From Hyperoodon ampullatus (taxonomy: Eukaryota > Chordata > Mammalia > Artiodactyla > Ziphiidae): a stretch of DNA of 64,000 nucleotides. Location: the NCBI GenBank assembly GCA_949752795.1, contig OX457074.1:32597980-32661979 (forward strand), written 5' to 3'. Numbering within the stretch: the stretch's first letter is position 1; each line of letters begins with the position of its first letter. The notes beneath the pieces are model-generated. The model worked only from the letters and a program-made list of their open reading frames with translations. It did not search any database and was not told the origin of the DNA. Positions 24,173-35,700 of this stretch are shown one piece after another. Both the position numbers and the translations under genes were made by a program.

Positions 24173-24355
24173 TTGTTTCTTTTTCAGTTTAAGGATCTGC
24201 TGTTCTACTTTTGCAATTTCTCGATCTACACGATCCATACTCTGTATTAACTCTTCCTTTGAAAGTTTTGAAGGTGAAGCATTTTGATCATCTCCACATG
24301 GTTGCCCAGAGATTGGAGAGGAAGGAGCTTCATGTTTGACTCCAAATGCTGGATC
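24173..24355 (-). CDS. NCOR1: NCOR1 exon 5, residues 146-206
   Basis: The 183-nt phase 0/0 exon starts DPAFGVKHEAPSSPISGQP and ends AKVEQQILKLKKKQ. Donor GTAAGT ends at 24172 and acceptor AAAG begins at 24356. Residues from about 174 onward (SKEELIQSMDRVDREIAKVE) form the heptad-like coiled coil that, in the family, pairs with GPS2 and TBL1-type proteins. Residue 151 is Val, where I recall Gly in human. Confidence 0.98.
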
Positions 24356-26429
24356 CTTTAAGGAAGAAAATCAAGAACAAATGATTTCTCACCAACAGCC
24401 AATGTCAGCTTCAAGATCCTCTTGACTGAAAAAAGTGAATGTTAAAGCTTAGCAGAGCAATGTGTGCTCTCTATAGATGGCAGTCCTACGGTAGCAATTT
24501 TCTCCCTCCCTCCCTTTCTCTCTCTCACACACACACAAACCCACACCACTGATGTTTATAGTTTAGACATATCATTCACAATTTTGAAGATCCTAAAAGC
24601 TATCCAGAATGAGGTGGCTAAGTGGCTAACCAGCCTTTAGTACAACGATACTGAGACTTCTAATTTTTGCAGAAATAATAACGCAATCACGGCAAAGGAA
24701 GATACCAATTCCTCAGCCATTTCCTTGTAATGGCACTCCAAAAGGTCTGAACATGCATACCCTGTGTGCCCACCCAATGTAACAGCTATGATATGGCTGT
24801 TCCTATCAAAAAGTTTTCAGACTTTCCAAGGGCCAACAATGAGGTACAGAAGTCCGAGAAATGATCTAGAACTTTTGTTGCTACAATCACCCAGGCCTAC
24901 CTTCATAAAGGGCAACTAAGCCTGCCCACCCTATAGCGTACATAACATCTCTTCAGCCAAATATATCATCCCACTCCAGCTCCAAACCAGCAGGGGACTA
25001 CAGCAGATTGAAGGCCCCTCCACCCAAAACCTATCACCCCGTCAACACACACATGCACGTGTGCACACACACACATACAGCCTACTAATCTCCAGTCTAA
25101 AGTGAAGATATAAGCAACACTGTAAAGCAGATAAATTTTAGGTTAAGGTACTAGTTTTCTTTAGGGTATAAGAAGCCTAGAATGAGCATAGTTCCTAGGA
25201 TTATAGAGCCCTCAATGTATTAAATAAGATTAACTGTGAGAAATCAGTAGTTCTAACCAAGAATGCACTTAATTATACCTGGATAGTTGTTCCAAAACAC
25301 CTTGGAACAGAGATTTCAACTAAAACATAACATGTATATTCCTGAAAAGTCTGATATTCTGTAATAGTATAGTTAATTACAAGACTTCTGGGGAAAATGG
25401 GATTATGGTTATTACTTAAACTTTGCAAGCAGAGCATTAGCAAAAACAACAGCGACCCTAATAGAAGTAATAATACTGTTAAAGCTCCAATATCATTTGC
25501 ATTTAGACTACAGTCAATTCTTTGGTAGCCATAAACCCTATAGTTTATGCTTCCTTTGTTAATCCTTGAGGTCATTTGCTTCCAGTAGAAAATAGTATGT
25601 TTCATCAAAATAAAACTCAGATTTGGGGTATAAAGATTTTTATCAACCTTTAAAAACAAAAAAGTACAGGAGAAAATGTCTTCGCAGTTTCTTTTCAACA
25701 TTCCAATCTTCATTAGTTAGCTTAACATTGAAAAGCAGAGCAGTTCTTGAATTAACTAAGCCAGCTACTACCTGCGCTAAATGAAAACTAAATGCAGACT
25801 TTTCAAATCTTTTTAAGGTCTTCGTCTATCTCAAAGGCTATTTCTTAATTACAAGACAGCTTGATCCTGAGAGCCTGAAATCATTCATGTGCAAGGAACA
25901 ATCATTCACGAATCTTTAGGACTCCCATATCATTCTCTTACATATGCATATGAGCTAATTTGTGTTACATAACACGTATAACAGCAAAACAGATTATATT
26001 TCGATTCAGCAGATTTTGAAAATGCTCCTCAGGTGATCTGATCCGTGCCCTAAGAACTACTATTACAAATCAGTATTTTCCACTGACTTCTTCTCTAGTT
26101 AAATATTTAACAAAAAAACAAATTCCTTGAGTGTCTATTATATGACAGGCACTAGGTAGAGTGGTGAACAAAACAGGCATGATGCTCATCTTCAAGGAGT
26201 TTATAATTTTGTATTGGAACATTCTGATAGTAATGTGAGGGAAGAAGTTAAGATTCCTACCTCACATCTTATATCATAATGAAAGCCAAATAATAGCAAA
26301 CATTTATATGAGATTTATTAGCAAATCACAAGAAGCCTCAAACAAACAAAAAAAGGCATTCACATTATCTTGAGCTCAGGAAAGCCAACAGCAAAAGACA
26401 TTAAAAAAAAAAAGATTGATGAATCAAAA

Positions 26430-27240
26430 TAACAATTTTCTCTTCATCAAAATTGAAATAAAAAATTTTAAAGGCAAATGGAAAAAATCATTTGCAAAAC
26501 ATGAATTCTAACAACTCAATATAAAATAAAAAACACACCAACAGAAAAATGGGCAATAGATATGAAAAAGCAATTCATAAAACAGGAAAAATAAACAAAT
26601 GAAAAAATGTTAAATTTTACTAACAAGCAAATAAATGCAAGTTAAAAATTTATCAAACAATGACTTTTTTAAAAACAGTAAATATGTGGTATCAGTAAGG
26701 GCACATAAGACCTGGGAGCCCTTATACCGTGCTATCAGGGACAAAAACTGGTTCACCTCCTTTGCAGGGCAATCTGGATACACCCATGAAAACCTTAAAA
26801 TATGCCAACTCTGGTCTCTAATTACTTACACTAACAGGAATTTACCTTAGGGAAATAAATAAGACTGTATACCAAAAAAATCAACCTAGGGACTTCCCTG
26901 GTGGTCCAGCAATTAGGACTTCGCACTTTTGAGGGTTCCATCCCTGGTCAGGGAACTAAGATGCCGCAAGCCGCACAGCACAGCCAAAAAAAAACCAAAC
27001 ACAAAAATCAACCTAAAGAAAATATGTCATTGTTCTAATGAGCAAATGAGGTAACCTACATGTGTGGCAATTAAATAAATTACTTTATATCCATATATGG
27101 AATATGACTAAAAATAAAATTGTAAACTTAATGACACAAAAAGTATGTATTTAAGCAAAAATAAAGTTATATACAATATGCAAAGCGAGCACATTAAAAT
27201 ATGCACAATTAACAATTTCTAACTGGTGAGACTGTAACTT
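26430..27240 (+). mobile_element. Old L1 fragment split by a SINE
   Basis: The text 'aaaatgggcaatagatatga', 'aacaagcaaataaatgcaag' and 'acactaacaggaatttacct' is decayed L1 ORF2 C-terminal. The SINE at 26889-27002 interrupts it. Confidence 0.7.
26876..27015 (+). mobile_element. CHR-type SINE, family C
   Basis: The body is 26889-27002. The direct repeat AAAAATCAACCTA is at 26876-26888 and 27003-27015. Only the short form with 'ggacttccctggtggtccag' is present. Confidence 0.93.
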
Positions 27241-27670
27241 TTTCTTTCAAACTTATCTAATTTAATCCTTCTATAAATGATATACCTGGGCTTAACAACA
27301 TTAGAAAAAAGAAAAAAACTAATAGATGCTAATTCTTTCAAAATCCCTACTTCTAAAAAATGGAAAGTCATGATTTACAACTTGCCGGGGGGAGAGCAGG
27401 ACTAGGGGTCAGAGGTCATGGGTTCTCACTCCAACTCAGGAGGCTCGACCTAGGTCACTTAATTTTTTTAATATCTGTCTTCTCTACTATAAAATGGAAA
27501 TCAGCTGTACTCTGATCCAACATAACACATTATTTAAATGGATGAAGTTTTAAGATCTCTTTCTGCCAAAAAAAATCTATAGCTATAAATTACCTTTGTG
27601 GTCATTTATTCAGCCTTGGAAGAAGACCTTTATTCACTGTATTTCTTTCTTTTTTTCCTTCTTTTTTATT

Positions 27671-27887
27671 TTATTATTATTATTTTTTTTTTTTTGCTGT
27701 GCACAGGCCTCTCACTGTTGTGGCCTCTCCCGCTGCAGAGCACAGGCTCCAGACGTGCAGGCTCAGCGGCCATGGCTCATGGGCCCAGCCACTCGGCGGC
27801 ATGTGGGATCTTCCCAGACCGGGGCACAAACCCGTGTCCCCCGCATCGGCAGGCGGGCTCTCAACCACTGCGCCACCAGGGAAGCCC
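27671..27887 (-). mobile_element. CHR-type SINE, family A, reverse
   Basis: T-rich tail on the left, then the reverse of the family-A body ending 'gccaccagggaagccc'. Flanks share the pyrimidine-rich 'ttccttcttttttа'-like repeat at about 27655-27668 and 27890-27903, which makes the edges uncertain by a few bases. Confidence 0.92.
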
Positions 27888-28019
27888 CTTTCCTTCTTTT
27901 TTAAATGTTTCAAACATTTCTTATAAACCCATAGACTATAATACAGATACTTCACATAGTGAAGCAGGTCTCAATATTCCTAGAAGCTTAGTTCATTTCT
28001 AGCTTATCACAAAGAGCTT

Positions 28020-28200
28020 TCCCCACCCAACTTATTATTTTGAAAATTTTCAAATTTACATAAGAGTTGAAAGACTAGCATAATGGACACTCAATATCTT
28101 CATCTAGATTCACTAGTTGTAACATTTTGCTATATTTGCTTTGTCTCTATACACATGCACACACCTACCTTTTTTTTCCCCAGTTGATCTATTTGAAAAT
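28020..28200 (-). mobile_element. Probable old L1 3' fragment, antisense
   Basis: The text 'acataagagttgaaagacta' and 'acattttgctatatttgctt' resembles common antisense L1M/L1ME 3' sequence. Diverged and short. Confidence 0.5.
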
Positions 28201-29251
28201 AAACTGCAAACATATTCACTATCTTTTAAATCATTTCTCACTGCATAAAAACTCAAAGAAAATGTGTATTTATTTATCTGATATCAGGGTGGACAGGGCC
28301 ATTAGCCATAAAGGCAAATAAATTTTATGGGAAAGATATTTGATAACAAAAAGGCAGGGGTAAGAGATATGAACATATGATAGTAAAGGGGTTAACACTT
28401 TATTGTTCAAAGTGTTTTAAAGAATTAGTTTATTCTTTCTACAACAAATATTTATTCAGTACCTACTAAGTGCCAGGTACTTCCTAATCTGAAGATTTAA
28501 TGACAAGCAAAATAGACAGTTAAATATGATAAACTCAGCAACAAAATAAGGGCATAATACAGGAAGATGCATTTCACAAAAGAAAGGCAAATAACAATAA
28601 ACATAAGAGAAAAAGAGGTTTGATCTTAGTAGAACCTTCTCAAATCCACAATACACACTGTTTGAAATGTCATGAGATATAGCTACATATTAAAAGTATA
28701 ACAGTTACCTCTAAGACAGAGAATTATAGATAACTTTTTTCCTCTGTATTTGCAAGAATATATTTTTTACATAAATTAGAAGAAGAAACTTTCTTTACAA
28801 AAATTATAAGCACAATTAAACCTTACCTAAAACGTGTCTTCTCCTATGCAGTAAGTTAATACACTGCAACTGAATTTAAAGGTATTATTTAAAATTTAAT
28901 TTAAATTTAATAGAACTGTGCTAGTCTTGAGTCTGACCACATTTTACAGCCCAACAAGCCGACATAAAATGCTTGAGATTCAACAGCAATTGAATGTCAT
29001 TCAACAGCAATTTTCCTTTACAGCAGTCCTCAGATTGTTTTCATTTACCAAAAAGTTAAAAGTACTGACTTTAAAAGTCTGGAGTATTAAGTCTGTGGTT
29101 TTTAGTTTTGTTTAACAAAATTTTTACTTTCCCATAGCACTAACCTTTAGAGACTGGCATAACTGGACTTTCTTTTAGGCGCTGTGCCTGAATATGGCTA
29201 AACAAACATTTCAGACCAACAACTCCACAGGGTAAGAGAACAAATATTTAC

Positions 29252-29444
29252 CTTCTTAGCATCTGCAGAAGACCTCACCCCTTCTGGCAGCGTGTGCACT
29301 AAAGGTAAGACCGCAGCGCTGACCCGCTGGAAATGGGAATCAGAAACCTGCTCCAGACGTGGTCGTTTGGATTCCAGTGAATCATGATCCACCGGGGAAG
29401 GGCCTGGATGAAACTGCTCATATCCAGTTCTCCTTTCTTGAGGC
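29252..29444 (-). CDS. NCOR1: NCOR1 exon 4, residues 82-145
   Basis: The 193-nt exon completes Arg81 and reads PQERRTGYEQFHPGPSPV through SKRPRLEQVSDSHFQR to DAKK. The donor is GTAAAT at 29246-29251 and the acceptor TATTAG at 29445-29450. It carries a basic KRPR patch and lies in the N-terminal repression region. Two family-A SINEs in opposite orientation flank it in the adjoining introns. Confidence 0.98.
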
Positions 29445-29894
29445 CTAATACATACAAAGAAAATAATCAGTTGAAAATGTTTAAGTGATGTACAACTTCC
29501 TGCTAACATCCCTGGTTGAACTTTGAAATAAAAGAAAAGTTATGCTCACTTTCAAGTGAATTCCCTCACCCCAGGAGAATATATACCTCACTATAAAGTA
29601 CTATTAAACTTAAATCCTGATAGGAAAAGTTTCTTCAGGGGAGGTGGGAGTAGAGGTGATAAAGTATTGAAAGTTGTAACAGAAGATTTCAACTTGCAGA
29701 AAATCTGAAGTTGCTGAAAAATATCCATAAAGTATTTTTAAACCTATGCCATAATAACTGAATATAATCTAGACCAGAAGAGCCACCATTTTCAACCAGT
29801 AATAAAAGCAAGCAGGAAAAAAAAAAAAAAAAATTCCCAGCAACTGCCACATGGAAAGATAAATGACTTGAGTTGTGAGGTATTATTAAGACTT

Positions 29895-30139
29895 AAAAAC
29901 AAGTCTCTTGGGCCTCCCTGGTGGCGCAGTGGTTGAGAGTCCGCCTGCCGATGCAGGGGATACGGGTTCGTGCCCCGGTCTGGGAGGATCCCATATGCCG
30001 CGGAGCGGCTGGGCCCGTGAGCCATGGCTGCTGAGCCTGCGCGTGCGGAGCCTGTGCTCCGCAACGGGAGAGGCCACAACAGTGAGAGGCCCGCGTACCG
30101 CAAAAAAAAAAAAAAAAAAAAAAAAAAACAAGTCTCTTG
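29895..30139 (+). mobile_element. CHR-type SINE, family A
   Basis: The body is 29911-30123 with a long A tail. The perfect 16-base direct repeat AAAAACAAGTCTCTTG is at 29895-29910 and 30124-30139, which suggests a fairly recent insertion. Confidence 0.97.
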
Positions 30140-30479
30140 AGTGGGAATGCAACAGTAATTTGAATACATAATTCTGATCCCTAAAACATGTATTTTGTCT
30201 AGTTTCCCCAAGTACGTAAGTATCTTGAAGGTCAGGAATCTGTTTTTAATTTCTCTACATGATATACTGTATAGAGTACTATGTATGGGTGTTTGTTAAT
30301 TTGACTTTTCATTTTCTACCAAAGTATTTACAGAAGCGACATCTTACCTATGGCCAAGTTAAACGAATGTCTCACAAAACAACTTTTCATTGAAAAGTTA
30401 ATCATGGGGTTTGGTTTTTAGGATAGATGATAAAATAAACCCTGAGGTCTATAATTTTATTATACTTCAAAAATGTGAA

Positions 30480-30860
30480 ATCTCATTCAAGACATAAGAT
30501 CCCATTGTCTCCTTAAAATTCACAATGATGTCACAAAAAATACTGGAGTAGGAAGCTTCAGGAGTAAGACAAGGATGCCTGTTTTTGCCACTTCTTTTCA
30601 ATATAGTATTGGGAATTCTTATCAGAATATTAAGCAAGAAAAGAGAGAAAGGCATCCAAATTGAAAAAGAAGTATTTCTATTCGCAGATGACACAGTCTC
30701 ATATGTAGAAAACTCAAAAGAATCCACAAAAAAATGTTAGAGCTAATAAATGAACAGAGCAAAGTTACAGGATAAAAAAAAAATCAACATGCAAAAATCA
30801 GTTTTATTTCTATACACTGGCAATGAACAATCTGGACATGAAATTAAGAAAACAATTCCA
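30480..30860 (+). mobile_element. L1 ORF2 reverse-transcriptase fragment
   Basis: Plus-strand text encodes the RT core with the peptide FLFADDTVSYVENSKES (catalytic F-A-D-D) preceded by 'aagacaaggatgcctgtttt'. Stops nearby show that it is dead. A long SINE follows directly at 30861. Confidence 0.9.
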
Positions 30861-31431
30861 GGACTTCCGTGGTGGCGCAGTGGTTAAGAACCCACCTGCC
30901 AATGCAGGGGACACAGGTTCAAGCCCTGGTCCAGGAAGATCCCACATGCTGCAGAGCAACTAACCCCGTGCGCCACAACTACTGAGCCTGCGCTCTAGAG
31001 CCCACGAGCCACAACTACTGAGCCTGCATCCTACAACTACTGAAGCCCGAGTGCCTAGAGCCCATGCTCCGCAACAAGAGAAGCCACCACAATGAGAAGC
31101 CCGTGCACCGCAAGGAAGAGTAGCCCCCACTCCCCGCAAGTAGAGAAAGCCTGTACGCAGCAACGAAGACCCAACACAGCCAAAAATAAATTTTTTTTTT
31201 TTTTTTTGCGGTACGCGGGCCTCTTGACTGTTGTGGCCTCTCCCGTTGCGGAGCACAGGCTCCGGACGCGCAAGCTCAGCGGCCATGGCTCACGGGCCCA
31301 GCCGCTCCGTGGCATGTGGGACCTTCCCGGACCAGGGCACGAACCCGTGTCCCCTGCATCGGCAGGCGGGCTCTCAACCACTGCGCCACCAGGGAAGCCC
31401 ATAAATTTATTTTTTTAATAATAATAATTTT
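30861..31431 (+). mobile_element. CHR-type SINE, family B (long), host of a nested SINE
   Basis: The head 'ggacttccgtggtggcgcag', 'ccacaactactgagcc' repeats and the 'gacccaacacagccaaaaat' end lie at 30861-31193. Its AT tail is interrupted by a reverse family-A SINE and resumes after 31400 as 'ttatttttttaataataat'. Confidence 0.93.
31186..31408 (-). mobile_element. CHR-type SINE, family A, nested and reverse
   Basis: The body is 31194-31400, inserted in the tail of the long SINE. The direct repeat ATAAATTT is at 31186-31193 and 31401-31408. Confidence 0.93.
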
Positions 31432-31640
31432 AAAAAAAACTAATACCATATGATGGTGTGGCCACTTTGTAAACAGTCTGGTAGTTTCCCAAATGGCAAA
31501 CAAAAAAACTACCATGTAATCAGCAATCCTACTCCTAGGTATATGACCAAGAAAAAGGAATATATAGATAGACACAGAAAAATTTGTGCTTGAAAACAGC
31601 TATCAATTGATGAATAGAAAAATAAAATGTGGTATTTCCA
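31430..31640 (+). mobile_element. L1 ORF2 C-terminal fragment
   Basis: The text 'gtggccactttgtaaacagt' and 'gcaatcctactcctaggta' is decayed L1 ORF2. It may belong to the same element as 30480-30860 with the part between lost. Confidence 0.7.
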
Positions 31641-31821
31641 AAACAAACAAAAAAACAAAAAAACAGATTTTCATACTAAAATATCTCTGTAGCCTTTTAG
31701 ACTTAAAATTCCCTACATTTTACTGACTTTCATCATCTCTTAGTATCATCTTTAAATAGCTTTAAAACAAATTTATCAAATGAATTTTTTATTGAAATGT
31801 ACCTAATCATTTTAATTTTTT

Positions 31822-32963
31822 AAAAAAGATAACCCCTCTCCCCGCCGGCCGGGGGCGCTCTAGATGCTGCACGGAGACCCTCTGCACCCCTGCGTACATG
31901 GCGCTGCGAGTGGTGCGGAGCTTGCGGGCCACGGTCTGCAGCCTGCGCGCCATCTCTGCGTCCCTGCCTGCCGCGGGCCTGGGGACTGCGGGCGGGCGCT
32001 GTCCGGGCGCTGCGCACCGGACCCGCTCTGCTGTCGGGTCGTAAATTCAGACAAATATGAATGGGTAACAACAGAAAACGGTGTTGGAACAGTGGGAATC
32101 AGCAATTTTGTACAGAAAGCTTTGGGAGATGTTGTTTACTGTAGTCTGCCTGAAGCTGGGAGAAAATTGAACAAACGAGGAATTCGGTGCTCTGCAAAGT
32201 GTGAAAGCTGCTAGTGAACTATATTCTCCTCTATCAGAAGTAACTGAAATTAACGAAGCTCTAGCAGAAAATCCAGGACTTCTCAACAAATCTTGTTATG
32301 AAGATGGTTGGCTGATCAAGATGACCCTCAGGAACCCTTCAGCACTAGATGAACTAATGAGTGAAGAAGCATATGAGAAATACATAAAATCTATTGAGGA
32401 GTGAAAATGGAACCCCTAAATAAACTAGTTTAAAACAACTTAATCTAGCATAGTTGTCTTAAATTAGTGGTGGACAGATTTTTAAAAAGCAACTTTTAGC
32501 AAAAGAAACTACTCACAACAATGTTGCCTGAAGAAAATACCCCTTAACTTCCTAATGATTTCAGATAAACACTATGCATCTTTTTCACAACACCCTGTGA
32601 TTTTTAGGCTAGTCTCCAGTTATAATATTCAGAATTTCTTAAATTATCTGTGGTAAAACTAGTTATAAAAATTATCTAATTCAAGGATAACATTGTTATC
32701 TTAACCTTATATAATACTGTAACTTGCTTACAGCCATCGCTGGATTTGGGTCAAAATACTCAATGAACCTGCCACTGGAAATAAATGGCAGTGGAGAAAA
32801 GTTTGTTAGTTGTATAGTGTCCAATGAAGAACATTACTATCTTAATTTTGCAGTACACTGTGTTTGCTGGTGCTATTTTTATACAGTGAAGCAACAGCCT
32901 TGCAGGAAAATAAGAAACAGTTTAATAATAAAATAGTCAACTTCTTAAAAAAAAAGATAACCC
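31822..32963 (+). pseudogene. GCSH (glycine cleavage system H protein) processed pseudogene
   Basis: An intronless copy of the mitochondrial lipoyl carrier of the glycine cleavage system, antisense to NCOR1. The ATG is at 31898 ([11 protein letters not shown], the transit peptide), then [14 protein letters not shown] in a shifted frame, then [20 protein letters not shown], then [13 protein letters not shown] with the lipoyl-lysine site, and finally [20 protein letters not shown] to IKSIEE and a stop at 32402-32404. At least two frameshifts break it: one in the transit region or soon after, one near 32055 (2-base loss), and another before the lipoyl segment; one Gly codon after PLS is missing. 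A 3' UTR of about 540 bases ends with AATAAA-like signals (near 32925) and poly(A). Flanking AAAAAAGATAACCC at 31822-31835 and 32950-32963 is the target-site duplication; the target TT|AAAA fits L1 endonuclease. The GC-rich 5' end keeps the parent's CpG character. Confidence 0.97.
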
Positions 32964-33389
32964 TCATTTAGGGGAAATATGTCATAAACTTCATAGCTAT
33001 TCAAAATAGTGGCCCACAAAGACCATCTAGAATTACATCAATTTATTTTATTTATTCCCAGCTAAGGAAGGCTGTTGTCTGAAACAAAATTAATTTCACT
33101 AAAAATTTAAAAATGTATAAATATGATTTGGCCTCTTTTGTTGCTCAAGGGAAAACCAATTATCTGAGTTTCAGTGAATCTTTTATAATATCTGAAACTA
33201 CCTCAGTTGTTCTGTATCTGCTTATCTAAATATCCAAATACTCTAAAATGTTATTTGGACTAATTTTTCCAATGAAATCTATAAAACATGATGAATGACA
33301 TTCACACAGAAATGACTCTTACATTTTATGGGTGCTATGTTTATAAAATGATAAACATTTGCTAACAAAAAAATTCCTGGAATATATAA

Positions 33390-33600
33390 CAGAGCTAAAC
33401 AGCAAATCACCCCAAATCCCACCACATAGAAACAACTATAATTAGGGGTGAATATCATTCCCAGACATCATTTTTATATATGGATGTATGGATATACAGG
33501 CAAAAATAAAACAACAGAAGAATCACCATATTTTTTAAATACAGAATATTTGGTTTATTTTTATACAGATAAGTATATAAGAAAAAAAAAGAAATGAAAT
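33390..33600 (-). mobile_element. Probable old L1 3' fragment, antisense
   Basis: The text 'acaactataattaggggtga', 'cccagacatcatttttatat' resembles antisense L1M 3' sequence. Weak match. Confidence 0.4.
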
Positions 33601-33775
33601 AAAGGAAAGAATTGCTATATTCCAGGTCAACGCTCCTTTAGCGCAAGAAATCAGTTCCTAAAAAATTCTTGCTAAAGGGTTAGGAAAATAATTATGAAGA
33701 GCATTAATTAAAATTATGATTTTAATTTTTTAACTTAACATATTTCCATTTTAGAAGTCATCAAATCACTCTAGG

Positions 33776-34148
33776 CACAGTTTTCTTTTCTTTTTTTTTA
33801 AAGATAGATTTATTTATTTATTTACTTATTTTTGGCTGCGTTGAGTCTTAGTTGCCACGCGCGGGCTTTCTCTACTTGCGGCAAGCAGGGGCTACTCTTC
33901 GTTGCGGTTTCTTCTCTTGTTGCAGAGTGTGGGCTCTAGGTGCGCGGGCTTCAGTAGTTGCAGCACGCGGGCTGAGTAGTTGTGGCTCACGGGCTCTAGA
34001 GCGCAGGCTCAGTAGTTGTGGCGCACGGGCTTAGCCGCTCCGCGGCATGTGGGATCTTCCCAGACCAGGGCTTGAACCCGTGTCCCCTGCGTTGGCAGGC
34101 GGATTCTTAACCACTGCACAACCAGAGAAGTCTCCACACACACTTTTC
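33776..34148 (-). mobile_element. CHR-type SINE, family B (long), reverse
   Basis: The body is about 33786-34133 with a (TTTA)n tail on the left and the reversed head ending 'accagagaagtc'. Imperfect flanking repeats CACAGTTTTC (33776-33785) and CACACTTTTC (34139-34148). Confidence 0.92.
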
Positions 34149-34149
34149 A

Positions 34150-35700
34150 AATGCATACCTTTAAACATTCTCCCAATACTTATCTACCTCTGATTTGGGA
34201 TACTTATATTATTTTTACTTTGTCAAGATTTGGTCCTGATATTCCGTTAAAGAACCATAATTCATCGAGATGTCTCATATGGACTTTCCACTTGAATGGG
34301 TTTATGGCTACTGTAGTCCTTTTACCACGGCTTCCATTCTTTGTTTGACTGGATTCCATCACGTAGAAATTCTTCAAGAAGCTTTAGATGCTCAGTGCTT
34401 TCATGTCTAAAAACGCCTGCTTGTTGCTTTTAAACGTGTCTGATATAATATTCTTGGATCTCAATTTCTTTTTCTCAGAATTTTGTAGCTATTGCTCTAC
34501 TATTAATATCTTCTGTCAGATTCTTTTCCCCCTATCAAGGATTTGTGTTTTGCTTCCTGGATTCCTGATTCTTTTACTTAGCCTTAAACTTTAATGATAA
34601 CCAGGATCTGTCTCAGTACTGATCATTCTGTGCAAATTTTTCTTGGAGTAAGGTATGTCCTATCAACCTATTGAGTTCTTCCTTCACATTAAAGGGAAAA
34701 AAAGTGGGTTTTTTTTTAAGTTATGAATATTATTTCCTTTCCTTTACCAGGTGCTCCACCTCGGAAACACATGTTCTTATGACATGTTGGATGATTTTAA
34801 TTTGCCCTCCTTATTTATCCACTTCTTTCTAATTGCTTTAATCTCTGTCCTTTTCTTCTGCATCCACTCTGATCATTCCTAGACCTTTCTTCCAAGACAA
34901 AGGTCTGACTTTCAGCCACATCTATTTTATTCCTTGTTCCTTCTCACTTTATATATTGAATTTAAAATGGTGGTCTTGGGGGCACAGGAATGTCCAATCT
35001 TTCATTTTATCTGATATGGTTGCCTTATTTTGCTTTTGAATACTTCCATTATTAATTTTAAGTTCTACAGTGCACAGCACTCACGGGGCATGCTCTTTGT
35101 TTTTCATCTTCTTTACACACACGGGTCTTTGTTTTTGGAACACTGTATTGCTTTGATCTTCCTTTCCAGAAATATGTTTTCCCTGTTCATGGCATCCCTT
35201 ACACTCTTGCTCAGACATACTATGAGCAACCCTACCCAGACTTCTTCTTTGGTGTGGAATGGTGTGTGGACGTTTTCCTTGCTCATCCCCACTTTGCCTG
35301 GAATGTGTTTGTCTACAGATGGAGGACTGGATATGGCTTTCTAAATACTTTTCTGGAAGTATATAGCCTGAGGAAACAGAAAAGTGGGGGCAAATCAGGG
35401 GAAAACTGGGATGGGGCTGTGACAGCCTTTGCTAAGGATCCTGGCCCGCTCCACCAGCCGCACATGTAAAGCAGTCCTGAGGGCTTTGGCTCAGCACTTT
35501 GGAAAGTGGCACACTGTAACTATCCTTCCTGCAGAACAGCATAATGGGGATTCCTAAGCCAACCGTTCACCACATCATCACCCCCACTCATGTCTTCCCA
35601 AATTAGGGAGCAATCATGAGAAATCCTATGACTATACTAACCTTCTTTCTTTCTTCAACACTGCTTCTTTGAGAGTAAAGTAGGAACTAGGAGGCCAAGT
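34150..35700. other. Unassigned pyrimidine-rich intronic stretch
   Basis: About 1.5 kb with long runs of T/C on the plus strand and several modest plus frames, the longest 104 residues at 35030-35344. I recognise neither a gene nor a repeat with confidence. The style resembles the antisense 5' region of an old L1, but I cannot show it. Confidence 0.35.

Larger units (their letters stand above)
24356..29251 (-). other. NCOR1 intron 4
   Basis: The 4.9-kb intron holds CA/CT-rich simple sequence (24500-24545, 25040-25080), an L2-like relic (26125-26260), L1 pieces (26430-27240), SINEs at 26889 and 27669, and an old-L1 antisense piece (28020-28200). The 146-residue minus frame at 25273-25713 is in the sense direction of the gene but has no domain I recognise, and no support for being an exon beyond length. 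Confidence 0.85.

Noticed and set aside
25273..25713. 146-residue minus-strand frame in intron 4
   Set aside because: No domain or similarity is recognised, no splice-phase fit to NCOR1, and the composition is that of AT-rich intron.
30480..30860. Active reverse transcriptase
   Set aside because: The FADD core is present, but the L1 fragment is a few hundred bases long with stops and no ORF1 or 5' UTR.
31864..32214. 116-residue plus frame as a new gene
   Set aside because: It is the GCSH pseudogene read in mixed frames; frameshifts and the retrocopy hallmarks exclude a working gene.
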